This document shows positions 1-15,903 of a stretch of DNA of 64,000 nt, in pieces. The DNA is from Heterodera schachtii. Its lineage: Eukaryota; Nematoda; Chromadorea; Rhabditida; Heteroderidae. The first letter of the stretch is position 1. The number at the start of each line of letters is the position of its first letter. The DNA is taken from assembly GCA_023374025.1 (NCBI GenBank), contig SIJG01000001.1, positions 5,028,828-5,092,827 on the forward strand, read 5' to 3'. The position numbers and the translations under genes are program-made. The notes under the pieces were generated by a model. It was not told the origin of the DNA and did not search any database. It saw only the letters and a program-made list of their open reading frames with translations.

Positions 1-2243
1 GGTTTTTTACGAATATGGGTAAATCAAATCGTCCTTTTATCGGTACTACAGTCATGGTCAGCATGTTAAGAGCTTTCGAATGATACCAAGATTGTTGGAT
101 TTGGGTGACAAATAAAAAAGTTATAATGGAAAAGCCGAACTAACAAATAAACAAGTGGCAAACGAAAATGAGGGAAAATGCAAGGCAATGATTCTGCTAT
201 CATTTAGTAAGTTCGAGCGTGGGTCATTGGGTTGTTCAATGTACAAAGCTCGTCCGTGTCCGTTGGATTCGACTTGCTGTTTAATGCCTATAAAACGATG
301 TTTTCTTTTAATGACTACTAATTTAGCCATGCTGGTCAATTTCGTCCATTTGAGTGATGCCCTAATTTGTAAGAGGTGTGTTTAGACCTGTCATAATAAT
401 GTTTTATGCTAACATATTTAAACAAAGGTGCCTTAGCAAGAGTGGGTCGTTCGTTGAAATTTGATGATGATGTGTTTGTTTCGCGTTGTCACTCCTCCTG
501 GAGAATCGCCTTACCGAATTTTCTTCCAACATACCTAATCCCCGTCAATTAGTACGTTATATGCCTCAAAAAATTGAAACAGTGAAAATTTAAAAACTGC
601 GAAACGAAATGAAAATGGGTTTGAAAAAGGAGTCGGGATTTTCGGAGTCAAGATCATCATATTTCTGGTTTTCCAGTTTTAAGCCATGTGCGGCTTCATC
701 GCTTTGGACGAAGTCTCTACGGCGTCGATGGCTCTTCGGCATCGGCCATAATACGCTCCCAACGTGGCCTTCAGTCGCCCGAGGAATAACGGCCCGTAAT
801 TTTAATTGATGCGGACGATCAACTTATGAGTTACGGGAAGAGATGAGCGCCAAAAGGAGTTGGGAGTGGCATATTGGCTGCCATTTGCTCATTTTCCCAA
901 CAGTGACGAGTGATCGGAGCATTGGACTGATTGATCTCTAAATTTCCACAAAAAATGTTGTCACTTTCGGCATTGGTCGCATAATCTCTTCTCGCATTCC
1001 TTTTCATTTATTAATTGTCTTGGGCCAACCGGCAAAGTTTTGTCTCATTAAAGCTGTTTTTTGTGTTTTAAAATTGGTGGAATTTTTCCATTAGTGTTTT
1101 TAGCGCGTTTGTTCTCCTCAACTGCTCCTCCTTCACTAACGGCGGCTGGCGGTGTTTGTACTATTTGGCGGTGGCAGACAATCGGCGATTGGCGTGTGGA
1201 TAAAAGGGGTGGTGAAATGGGGGAGGGGGGGGGGGGGGGGGGGTGCGCAATGTGAAGGTCATCGGCACAGTCACCTCACTTCACTCCCGTCCAATGCCTT
1301 TTGACGAGAAGCACTGGCAGAAACAAATCGATCAGTGTGTATGTAAAGACGAAGAAGAAGATGATGTGCTGTTGTTGTTGTCCAACCCTAACAGTGGATT
1401 TGCAAATCCAATATCACTTCCGAGGGATAGCCAACTGATCACCGGCGAGTGATTTCCCGAATTGTCCCCGCGTCCCCGCCATTTCCAAATTTTATTTTGT
1501 GGCGGCGGTGACAGTCTCTGCCAATCCCATCCCTTTTCGGGGGGGGGGGGGGGGGGTAGAAAAGGTGGAAGTTCCCCCCCCCCCCGTCCCCTTTTGCCCC
1601 CGCCCTCTCTCTGCTGCCGCTGGGTACGCTTGGGGTGATCATCACCAGCAGCAGCAGATGGAAGTGACTGTGTGTGTGGAGAACACGGCGAAGTGAGGAG
1701 GATGTTCTGTTCCCCAGCAGATCTTCTCCGTGTTGCATCATTAGGGGCACGGTTGGGGGCACCGCCGCCTCTCTCTCCGAGTCGCGCAACTTAGAGGCAG
1801 CGACGGCCGGCGACTGACTGTCCGCCCCGCCGTCCCGCCCCCCCCCCCCCCCCCATTCGGTGCAGCCGACTGACAGCCCCAACAGCACATCCATTCGCAG
1901 GGCAAAGGCATTGACCCATTTGCTCTTGCCGATTCATCCTCTACCAACCCAATCCTACAAAATTGCTGGAGAGCAAAAAAAAAAAAAAAAGTTTTTTAAG
2001 TATCGCCTGTCCCTAAAATGAATTAAAATATAGGTACTTTAAATTGGAATTTTTTCATCATAAATAAATTAGGACACATTTATTGTGTAAGGGAAACAAT
2101 GCCAAAGTACAAAATGAAATAAAGGTTGAAAAACTAATAATTATTTTCTCATTTTCAGAATTTTCCTCTCCCGCCTCGTCCCTCCGGCAAAGTAAAAATT
2201 ACGAGCGGTACGTACGGTGCCGAGGACGACGGCAAAGCTTCAA
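1..2243. other. Non-coding 5' region with G/C runs
   Basis: No convincing gene. The stretch holds the end of a foldback element (72-146), a pure G run near 1207-1241, a G run near 1539-1556, a C run near 1576-1585, another C run near 1839-1854, and an A run near 1977-1990. Short open frames here are built from these low-complexity tracts and match no family I recognise. The part just upstream of 2244 is probably promoter or 5' untranslated sequence of nhr-23: an acceptor-like ATTTTCAG ends at about 2158 and could join an upstream untranslated exon. Confidence 0.5.
72..146. mobile_element. Truncated foldback element, family A (right half)
   Basis: The bases GAGCTTTCGAATGATACCAA (about 73-92) followed by a GTTGGATTTGG block and an AAAAAGTTATAATGGAAAAG block match the right inner arm of the foldback elements at 14.3, 22.5 and 22.8 kb. 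The tip word reads CCGAACTAAC. The left arm would lie outside the window, so element ends and target duplication cannot be seen. Confidence 0.5.
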
Positions 2244-7528
<5,285 letters not shown>

Positions 7529-8280
7529 CAGCGAATGGGGGAAAAGACGGAGTTGGGGCTTCGGCGTAGGGGGAATCACCACGGCGAACGCGAACTTTTA
7601 AATGCCGTCACTTTAGCGGGAAATTTTCATTTTGTGCGGGAAGAAACCTTTTATTTGTTTATTTTCTCCGACCTTCCCAGGCCATCAAACATTCCAAAGC
7701 CCACAATCTTTCACTTTCTTTTTGTCTCAGATGCAATAACCCATTAATAACTCATTCATTCTCCGTGAAAGGCATTTGCAATATTTCTTTAATTAGTACA
7801 AATTTCTATGGCATTGTCCTTTTCTTTGTCCAGCATTTCTATTGTCGACCAGAAACCAACGTCAGATTCAGCCCGCTGTTGACCACCGATATCGACTTTT
7901 AAAAACAAATTTATATTCTAATATGCTTTTTGTTGCACGTTATTTATTTTCGCTAATCACCTTTTTGTTTATGTACATTAAATTCGCGTTTTGCTTTTTT
8001 TCGAATACGTTTTTTGTACAGCAGCGGAAGTTTCATTCGATGGACAATTCATGGGATGGGATGGGTGCATGGGATTTTCCGCTAAAATCAGACTCGTGAA
8101 TATTTGGGTCACACGCAACCCAATTTTTATGGGGGTGCCACCGGACAAACGTCCAACTGAGGGGGGAGAAGCATTGGAAAGCATAAAAACAAAGTTAGAT
8201 TGGTAATTGGGGTTGTCCATTTTTGAATTTCCAACCGAATTTATGAAAGAAGCAAGTCCATTATTCACTCAACAAAACAA
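7529..8280. other. Convergent intergenic spacer nhr-23 / eIF3e
   Basis: The 3' ends of nhr-23 (plus strand) and eIF3e (minus strand) face each other here. The sequence is AT-rich with no conserved open frame. It probably consists of the two 3' untranslated regions. Confidence 0.5.
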
Positions 8281-10240
8281 TTACAAATGAAACACAAATG
8301 GACAGTAAGAGCATCTCCCTTTCTTTTTACACTTCTCACACAATTTCCCGCTCGCCTTTTTTCCACGTGGCCCCCTTAATTTAAAAATGCTTTTTGACTT
8401 TCCCTTCCGTTTGTCCTTGCTTGATTTTACCTTTCGGCTATCAATTCGAATTTTCTCCAATTGTAAAGCCGCTTGTTGCGAGCGAAAGGTCCTAAAAAGT
8501 GATGTCAATTGAAATTTGTCGGGCATTTCGCCAGTCTCTCACATTCGTTTCGTGTTCTCCATCACTTGCTCATGGATGCTTATTGGCTTCGCTCCCATCA
8601 CAACTTGGCCCGATTGCGAGTCAATTTTTGCACCCTCAATGCGATAAGTGCGAATCAAATTGACAATCCATCGCTCCGCATCGGACTAAATGTTTTTCTA
8701 AAAATAATAATCGTTTTACGAGAAGTGCGCGACTTTGTCCATGTTCAGTCGGTTCGCCAACATTTCAAGGCTTATGCATTGGTGGATTCGACAAAACATC
8801 TCAAAAATGAGCAGTCGCGCACTTTCCCGAAAGTCGTCGAGACAGCCGACCAAAAAGAAGTCATTGCTGAGCACCTAAAAGGGGGGGGGGGAATTAAGGG
8901 GGGGGGGGGGGAGGAAAAACAGACCGATTCGCATTCTCTCAGTTTAATTTGTGCGGCATCGAAGTCAAAATCGATGTAAAGGCAGGAGAGGAATTCGGTG
9001 ACCGGGTCCTGGTAATTGCTGCGTTCCTGCAAAATGAGAAAGGGTAAAACCACTCACATATGTTACAATACAAGTTGTTTCTTTGGTTTTTTAGAACATT
9101 TTATGTTGGAAAACCCGAAAATGGCAAATTGTTGTGACAATATTCTCCCCCGCTTACTACTTCGATGGTTTTGACCAAGTCTTTGAGGCTCGCTTTCTGT
9201 TTGTTTTTGCTGGTAATAACAGAAACGGCCAAATAGCGCAACAAATGGGGGCAGAGAATCTTAAAGAAGTGAAAATTCGAATAAGAAAGGATTGGTTTAT
9301 CGCAGCGAATTTGCCTGAATGGTGTTCAGATAGGGCTGCTGGTTCAGACAAAGGTCGATCACTTCGTCCCGGCCCTTCGGGCAGTTGAAGTGAATGTAAA
9401 GGGACCAATGCAGAATCCAGGCCCGGTGCTGCAGCAGTTCCAATTCGGAGCCAAACGGCTCCGAGTCGACGTAGGCGCGCAGTCTGTTCAGGTCGTCCTT
9501 GGCGTGGTCCCAACTTTGAAGCAATATTTCGGACGCCAACTTCCCGTATTGGGCATTCAAATAGTTGGGGTCGTGTTGGGGGATCAAATTCCGATAAAAG
9601 TCCAAATAAGTGGAGGCGGCCAAATAATTTCCGCATTCGTACAAAAATTTTCCGTATTTGTACAGACTGTCAAGCATCTCCATTGTGAACTGAAATAAGT
9701 GTCACAGTAATGACATATTTCAGAACACATTCTTCCTTTTTAAAAAGATTTTCCTTATTTTTTCAAGGAATTGTCAATTTGAATTTGCCAATTTAAAAAG
9801 TGTAATGAAAAGTCACCCCGTAGCGTTCTCCGATGTACTCCAACACTTTGTTGTTCCCCTCTCTGTCCCGCGTTGTGCTCTCCGTCGTTTCCTTCACGTC
9901 GTCGAGGTCCAAAATTTCGACTGCCGAGTCGCACATATCCTTGAGCCGTTCCCTCTCCTCCAACACTTGCTGCTTCTTCGCCTGAAACTGCTCCAAAAGG
10001 CGCTCGTCTTTGCCCCACCCTTCGATGAGACTGTCGATCATATTCGTCTTCTGAAGAACGGCCAAATGCACCTTTTTGAAGGATTCCTCGTCATAAATCT
10101 GAAAAAGTTACCTTGCATTTTGCGAATGATTTTATTACCCAAAAAAAGACCTTTCGCTGTTCGATGTATTCCAACAATGGAATGACAAGATGCAAGTCGA
10201 AAAAGGGGATAAGGCGCTTAATCAAATCGTATTCGGCCAT
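8281..10240 (-). CDS. Translation initiation factor eIF3 subunit e (INT6)
   Basis: Subunit e of the eIF3 complex, a PCI-domain scaffold protein of translation initiation in the cytoplasm. Minus-strand exons in order: 10151-10240, 9817-10098, 9315-9689, 9161-9259, 8925-9026, 8734-8874, 8543-8685, 8281-8491. They sum to 481 codons in frame. Recognised segments: start [89 protein letters not shown]; and the PCI/winged-helix part [20 protein letters not shown]. The third intron (9260-9314) begins GC instead of GT. The intron at 8875-8924 is largely poly-pyrimidine. The last exon runs past the usual end into a Lys-rich tail with Cys pairs ([14 protein letters not shown]), which would be lost if a GTAAAA donor after DSRK is used. 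Family call firm, C-terminus less so. Confidence 0.9.
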
Positions 10241-11021
10241 TACAATGAATAAAATATTTCTGAACAAAAGAAACAATTCACAATAAAATTGAAAAAACGG
10301 CCAAATGGATAAGCATGGGAAAGAAACTCATTGAAAATTTACCCAAAATTTCAATTCCTTAATTACATTCATTGTAGACATTATGCCAAAACAAGTATTT
10401 TTTCAAAATTAATTTGTTTTCAAAAGGCTTTTATCATTCGACTCATTTTCTGTTAAGAATCAATTAATTTTTGATCTGTTTAATCATTCCGAATCACAAT
10501 GGGCAAAGTGCCATTTATATGGCATTTTCCTTTTTTCGAGTCTTTGCCATTTTTCCCTATTTTTATTTCTCTTTACTCCGTGCCGACTTTCTGAATTCAG
10601 TCGTCCGCTGCGAAGTTCTTTTTTCAACCATTAGCGAGAGAAATTTATATGTATTAAGTCCGACCAGCAGGATAAAGGTCACTATTTGGCTATTTTTGAA
10701 AGGCCCTGCGCGGCATATCCTATTTAAGAAGAGTAAACCGTTGGTAAAAGCCCCCCCCCCCCCGCGTGGTCTCTGTTTTTGTTGGACAAAAATGAGCTGT
10801 CAATTCATTCGAATTATTGATTGGATGGAGTTCCTTCTGCCACTGATTCCTCTTGGCCTTTAATCATGTGAATTCATTGTGATGTGTCGCTGCGTGCGCC
10901 GTATCGAATGGCAATGATTTGTTGTGAAGTGCCTTTCTCGTTGGCTTTCTCTCTCCATAAATCACTTTCCATTCTCCATTCGGCTGAATTGGCATTTTAT
11001 CCCCCCCCCCCAATTAAACAA
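10241..11021. promoter_or_regulatory. Divergent promoter region
   Basis: About 780 bp separate the start of eIF3e (minus) from the methyltransferase-like gene (plus), so promoters of both should lie here. The region is AT-rich with two C runs (10749-10762 and 11001-11010). No specific element is recognised. Confidence 0.35.
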
Positions 11022-13248
11022 ATGAAACTCAGTGGAAGCTCTTGGAAATTTGCGCTAATTTTCCTCTCCGGTATTATTATTGTGAGTTTTTTAAATTATC
11101 ATTTCCTAATTGGGCAGGGGGGATATGCTAAAATTGATGGATTTATAGTAATTTCCGGGGATCATTGGCCCGACCAAAACTCAAATTTGACTCATTTAAT
11201 TGCTAAAGGCCGCTCAACTGCTGTTCATCGTCCATTGGAGGTGGCATTTTTGGCAGAGCCAACATTGGAGCGCGTAAGTCTCACTTCGCCGGTGCCTTTT
11301 CAGCGGAATGATTCCCCGCAGGAAATTGCCTCCCCAATGGGTGGCCATCGAAAAAGGGGGCAGAGAAGGCGAGCGAATTGTGCAGGAAAAAGTCTGCCCC
11401 AGGGAACAGAGAGTGGCGGAGGAAAAGCAACGGCAGAAGAAGCAGCACACGGGCTGTTATTTGGTGTCCGACGGACCGTCCCTTTTCGGAAGGTCCGTCT
11501 TGGCAGGACCGGTTTGGTCGGCGATTTCGCACTTTTTTATTTAAGCGGCTTTTCCCGGTCCCTGGCGTTGGAATTGCACCACAACATTTTGCTGTCCGAG
11601 TCCGATTTGGACTTTCCTCTCCGTGCGTTTGGCTGGGATTATTTGCCTAAGTGATTGGTGCGTCTTTCTTCTCAAGATTACACATTCACGCTTAAAAATG
11701 CTCGCCAATGGTCCGTTTTGACCAATAAAATCACCGTCGACTACCAAAAAGTGCTCGTCGCTCAGCCTTTTATCACCGAAACTTTCGCCCATTCGCTCAC
11801 TCCGTGGAAAGTTTTGGACGGAAAAGTGCGGAGAATTCTCTGCTTGGGTCTTCGAGGCTCAGCAGTGAACAATTTCTTCGCCACCTTATCAACAAAAGTC
11901 AGCTCATTTTACGCTTTTGTTCTCTCTTACCGTATTAGAACAATTCATACAGTATGAGGTTACTGTAGTCGAACCAAACCCTGCGCTGCATTACATTGCC
12001 AAGAAATGGTTCGCCTTTGAAGGAGTCGGAACACCACCGCATTCTGGTGGAAAACCCGGCGTTTTACCTGACGGCCCGATCAAGATTAATTGAGCACCCA
12101 AAGATGGGTAAGCACAAAGATACTGTAATTTGGTACTTTTTCTACTGGTAGGCACAAAGATACTGTAATTTGGTACTTTTTCTACTGGTAGGCACAAAGA
12201 TACTGTAATTTGATACTTTTTCTACTGGTAGGCACAAAGATACTGTAATTTGGTACTTTTTCTACTGGTAGGCACAAAGATACTGTAATTTGGTACTTTT
12301 TTCTACTAATTGACTTTTTCTGGTGAAATGAAAGCGTCTCAATTCCACTTCATCGTTGTTGACATTTGCCATGGCATTAACTCAGAATCGCCTGGAAAGT
12401 GTCCCCAGGATGAATTCACGGAGGAGAAAACGGTTAAGGAATTGAGCACCAATTTGGCCGAGAATGGTAAGGCAGCAGAAGAAAGTGCCAAAAGCATTGG
12501 CCAAATTGGCAATGACTACGATAACATTGTCAGGTACCATTGTGGTCAACATCTTCACATTGGACTCAAAAGCCGACATTCCGACAGTAATTTAAATACT
12601 TTTTGCTTTTATCCCTTTGGTGTTCAGCAGCATCAAATCGCCAACAGAGAACATCGGATGCTCCAACTCTATCAGAAATACTTCAACCATTGCTTCTTTG
12701 TTAATATTTCTTCAAATTTGGTGAGTTTTCGAGGGCAGCAAAAAAAATTTCCAAATTATGTAAATCGGTAAAATTGAAAGTTTTGGACACAAAATGAAAT
12801 TTGACTTATCATATCAATACATATGTATGTATATCATTCGACGCGTCTCCATCTATAACAATGGACCGAAAGAATTGTTTTGCTGAAAGCATTTTGAACT
12901 GATTGAAATCTGCGGATAACACGCGGAATTCATTCGTAATCTGAAGTCTCGCCCCACCTGCTGGCCGCAATAGCCGAGAATGCGCTAATTTTCTGCCGTT
13001 AATCCGTTCAAAATGTTTTTCCCAATCTTTCGGATTCGCTATTACAGACCGAGACGCGTCGAATGACAAATCATTCGCTCAATTTCGTTAATGCTCCAAT
13101 TTGTCAGCTTCTGACATGCTCAAGAAAGGGTCCGATGACGCGACTTCGTTACCATTTGGCATACAGGCGACTGCCCAAGGATTTGCAGACATTCACAGCG
13201 GAAGAGCAGCCTAAATTTTTCCTTGACCTCGAAGCACTTAGAAAATGA
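11022..13248 (+). CDS. Spermidine-synthase/METTL13-like methyltransferase (frame-disrupted)
   Basis: The core resembles the spermidine-synthase-like and METTL13 C-terminal Rossmann methyltransferases: ILCLGLRGSAVNNFFATLS (SAM-binding glycine motif, around 11840), an intron, then YEVTVVEPNPALHYIAKKWF (acidic loop after beta 2), FHFIVVDICHG, and GTIVVNIFTLDSKADI. An N-terminal membrane anchor is plausible (MKLSGSSWKFALIFLSGIII, 11022). Problems: an in-frame TGA at 11652, and one surplus base near 12017-12020 that shifts WFAFE away from its natural continuation SEHHRILVENPAF. An intron between about 12108 and 12334 consists of a 40-bp minisatellite; phase 1 is kept across it. The last exons are uncertain; an Arg/Lys-rich open frame ending at 13248 may be the C-terminus. 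It is either a real gene with assembly errors or a decaying one. The substrate is unknown. Confidence 0.5.
12107..12307. repeat. 40-bp minisatellite, 5 copies
   Basis: Five tandem copies of a 40-bp unit starting GGTAGGCACAAAGATACTG and ending TTTTTCTACT, at 12107, 12147, 12187, 12227 and 12267. The last copy has one extra T. The first copy starts with the splice donor GGTAAGC and the array ends in CTACTAAT, a good branch-site sequence, so the array makes up nearly the whole intron of the methyltransferase-like gene. Confidence 0.9.
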
Positions 13249-13530
13249 AGAGAATTTTAAGAAGTGAACATTTTTTAGAGGAGGCTGAGTGTGAGGGATG
13301 GTGCCGATTTTCATATTTTTTGGCACATAAATTCCATTTTTTTTTTAAATTTTTCATTGGGATCGGTGCATCCCTTGCAGTTACCGTATTCTCGTCACAA
13401 AGGAATCCTATCTTTCCTTTTTTATACCTTTCCTTTACATCCCTTTGAAGTCATATTCATTTTGACATGACATTGTAACTATTTTCTAAAAATGTTGTTT
13501 TGCTGTGTTTGTTCTACAGCAATCCTAAAG

Positions 13531-13743
13531 AATGGGGGTCCCTATTTACCTACCTAACTTTTTTTAGGCTCAAAATCAGTTCTGGGGGGTTTTCGAGAGT
13601 GCTGAAAAATCGACTTTTGTTGGAATTCGGGTTCGGAATTGGGCAAATCTTATTCGTAAGCAGCACTTCGAAAACCACTGAAACTGGTTTTGAACCCAAA
13701 ACTAAAAAAAATATTAAATTAAATTAAATTATGGACCCCCATT
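13531..13743. mobile_element. Small inverted-repeat element, family B-like
   Basis: Terminal inverted repeats AATGGGGGTCC (13531) and GGACCCCCATT (13733-13743) enclose an imperfect hairpin. Its arms carry GGTTTTCGAGAGTGCTG and CAGCACTTCGAAAACC. The core resembles the GGTTTTCAGGGTCGCTG core of the hairpins at 24.5-25.2 kb. No clear target duplication was found. Confidence 0.45.
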
Positions 13744-13989
13744 CATTAAGATTGCCTGTTTTACAGTATGTGTTCATATACCATATCTATGGGGATATTT
13801 GAGGCAGCGAATCAATTGGAAACATCTTCAAATTCCTTCAATTTTTTTCTTTGAGTCAGTATAAAAAGAAAAACCAAAATTCTTTTAATTTTCTTAGAAT
13901 CCGTATAAAGCTACAAAAAATTTAATAATAAAATCAGCAGGAAATTTTAATTTAAGATAAAAGTATGTACCAGGGATGGCAGGGAATTC

Positions 13990-14215
13990 CGATTTCCGAA
14001 AAAATTTTCTCTTCTTTTTTCCTCTGTGTTTTTCTCTCTCCTTCTCCGTTTCCTCTCTCCTCCTATCTCTTTTTCCGGTTCTAACGCTTTTCCTCTCTCT
14101 CTCTCTCTTTCTCTTCGTCTCAATGTCTTAATCTTCCCCCCTTCTCATCTCTCTCTCTCTCCCGCCCCTCTCTCTTTCTTTCTGTCTCGTTTGTTTCTCT
14201 CTCTCTCTCTCCAAA
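13990..14215. repeat. CT-rich low-complexity tract
   Basis: Runs of CTCTCT interspersed with CCT and TTC on the plus strand. No gene features. Confidence 0.8.
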
Positions 14216-14307
14216 ATATTCTCTCTACGACTTCTTGAATTTGGGATTTTTGAATTTGAATTTTTTTCGCTTCCATAAAATCGCGTCAAAAAATAAATTT
14301 TTGTTTA

Positions 14308-14732
14308 CTTCGTGACCGGAACCGCTCAGTTCGGCCCCCACAGTTCGGCCCCCACGATTCGGCCCCAGCTCGTTTTTCCATGATAGCTTTTTTCTTTGGC
14401 ATCCAAATCCATTAATCTTGGTATCATTCGAAAGCTCTTCACATGCTCTATTAGCCTTACAAAAAGCGGATAGATTTTCAAGCCTGGAAAAAATTTTATT
14501 AAGAAAAAACTTCAAAAATTTCGACTTTCTTGCAATTTTCATGTATAACTTTTTTGGTATTTGTCTAATCGCAAAGCAATAGCTTAGAAAAAGCTTCTAA
14601 ACACCTTAAGCTTTCAAATAATACCAACAATGTTGGATATGTTTGACAAAGAAAAAAGTTATAGAAAGTTGTAGTGGAAAAACATGCTGGGGCCGAACCG
14701 TGGGGGCCGAACTGAGGTAGACCGTTCGTGAC
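14308..14732. mobile_element. Foldback element A2 with 8-9 bp duplication
   Basis: Element 14317-14723, flanked by CTTCGTGAC (14308-14316) and GTTCGTGAC (14724-14732), an 8 of 9 match. The tips carry repeats of TTCGGCCCC in opposite orientation at the two ends (CAGTTCGGCCCCCA repeated on the left, TGGGGGCCGAACTG on the right). Inside are the family core CTTGGTATCATTCGAAAGC on the left and its partner CTTTCAAATAATACCAAC on the right. No open frame for a transposase. Confidence 0.75.
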
Positions 14733-15128
14733 GGAACGGGCCAACTCCGTCCCGCCAACTCCGTCCCAGCCAAGTTTTGAGTGGCATAACTTTTTATATT
14801 GTTGACCGAATCCGACAATCTTGACATCATTCGAAAGCTCTTCACAGGCTCTATTGACCTACTAATAATTACAGATAATAACGAACTGTAAAAAAAGATA
14901 GAGATAAAAAACTTCGAAAAGTTTGCATTTTTTGCGGTTTTCAAGCGACATCTTTTTTGTGAGCTTCTTAATCACTTAGAAATAGCTTACAAATATCTTC
15001 AAAAGATTCAGAGCTTTCGAATGATATCATTAATGTTATGTTTGGTCAACAAAGAAAAAAGTTATGGCTTCTTAAACATGGTTGGGACGGAGTTGGCGGG
15101 ACGGAGTTGACCCCTACCGCTTCGTCAC
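14733..15128. mobile_element. Foldback element A3
   Basis: Element 14733-15119, with left tip GGCCAACTCCGTCCCGCC and right tip GGGACGGAGTTGGCGGGACG, i.e. the word CCAACTCCGTCCC twice per end, inverted. The inner arms contain TTGACATCATTCGAAAGC and GAGCTTTCGAATGATATCA. The flanks are GTTCGTGAC (14724) and CTTCGTCAC (15120-15128), a 7 of 9 match. Non-coding. Confidence 0.7.
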
Positions 15129-15889
15129 TATGGGTACGCCCCACTGTGCAGAGAAAAGCCTAGTACTATCTCGTCGTTTCTCTTTTTCTTTGTAATTTCT
15201 CTCACTTTGGCGTACTATCTCTTTATTTTAATTATGTAAAAAACAACATTTACTTCGCTCTATACACCTTTTTTTTCGCCTTACAGATTTTCTTCAAGTT
15301 TTGCATATAGATAGAGAAAAAAAAAGCTGAACATTTTTAACGCTCGATTTTTAATTTTTTACGCTCGGTTATTAAGTTATAGTGTGATGAAAATTTTGCA
15401 TTTCTTTTCCTCTCATTTTGGTGTACTATTTACATGTCTCTAACACATGAAAAAACACAGAAATTGCAAATGCTAACAATTTTGGTTTATAGGCTACAAA
15501 ACCACTTTGGACACTTTGAATCAATAAAAAAAAAGATGTTTTCGCATTTTGGACAAAAACTGCTGCCTATGACTTGAGTTATAACGTGATAAAAATTTGA
15601 AACTCCAACAACTTTTTTCTGAGATGTCAAATTGCTTAGCATTCACTTAGAAAAAGATTCTCCTTTTCAAAAACCTTTTTTAGATATCAAAGATGTTCAG
15701 TTTCATTGGGTATGAAGCGAGTTATGGCTGATCAAAATAAAAAATACAAAAAAGTCATTTTCCAGTGTAAATTTTGAAATAGCGCACAAAAATTTACGCC
15801 AAATGCGCTATTTGGCGTTATGAGCAATTTTGTCTGACACTGGCGCGTACCCATAGTAACACTGGCGCGTACCCATAGTGCTTCGTGAT
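15129..15889. mobile_element. Inverted-repeat element A4
   Basis: Left end CTATGGGTACGCCCCACTGT (from 15127) pairs with the right end, where ACTGGCGCGTACCCATAGT occurs twice (about 15839-15878). The next bases are CTTCGTGAT (15881), again resembling the flank sequence of the two preceding elements. The interior is AT-rich and unstructured apart from the ends. The inner TTCGAAAGC core was not found, so membership of family A is tentative. Confidence 0.5.
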
Positions 15890-15903
15890 ATACTTTGGTA
15901 AAA

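Noticed and set aside
12809..13069. Minus-strand open frame over the 3' part of the methyltransferase-like gene
   Set aside because: The plus strand reads a plausible continuation (IIRRVSIYNNGPKELFC) of the methyltransferase-like protein; the minus frame matches nothing.
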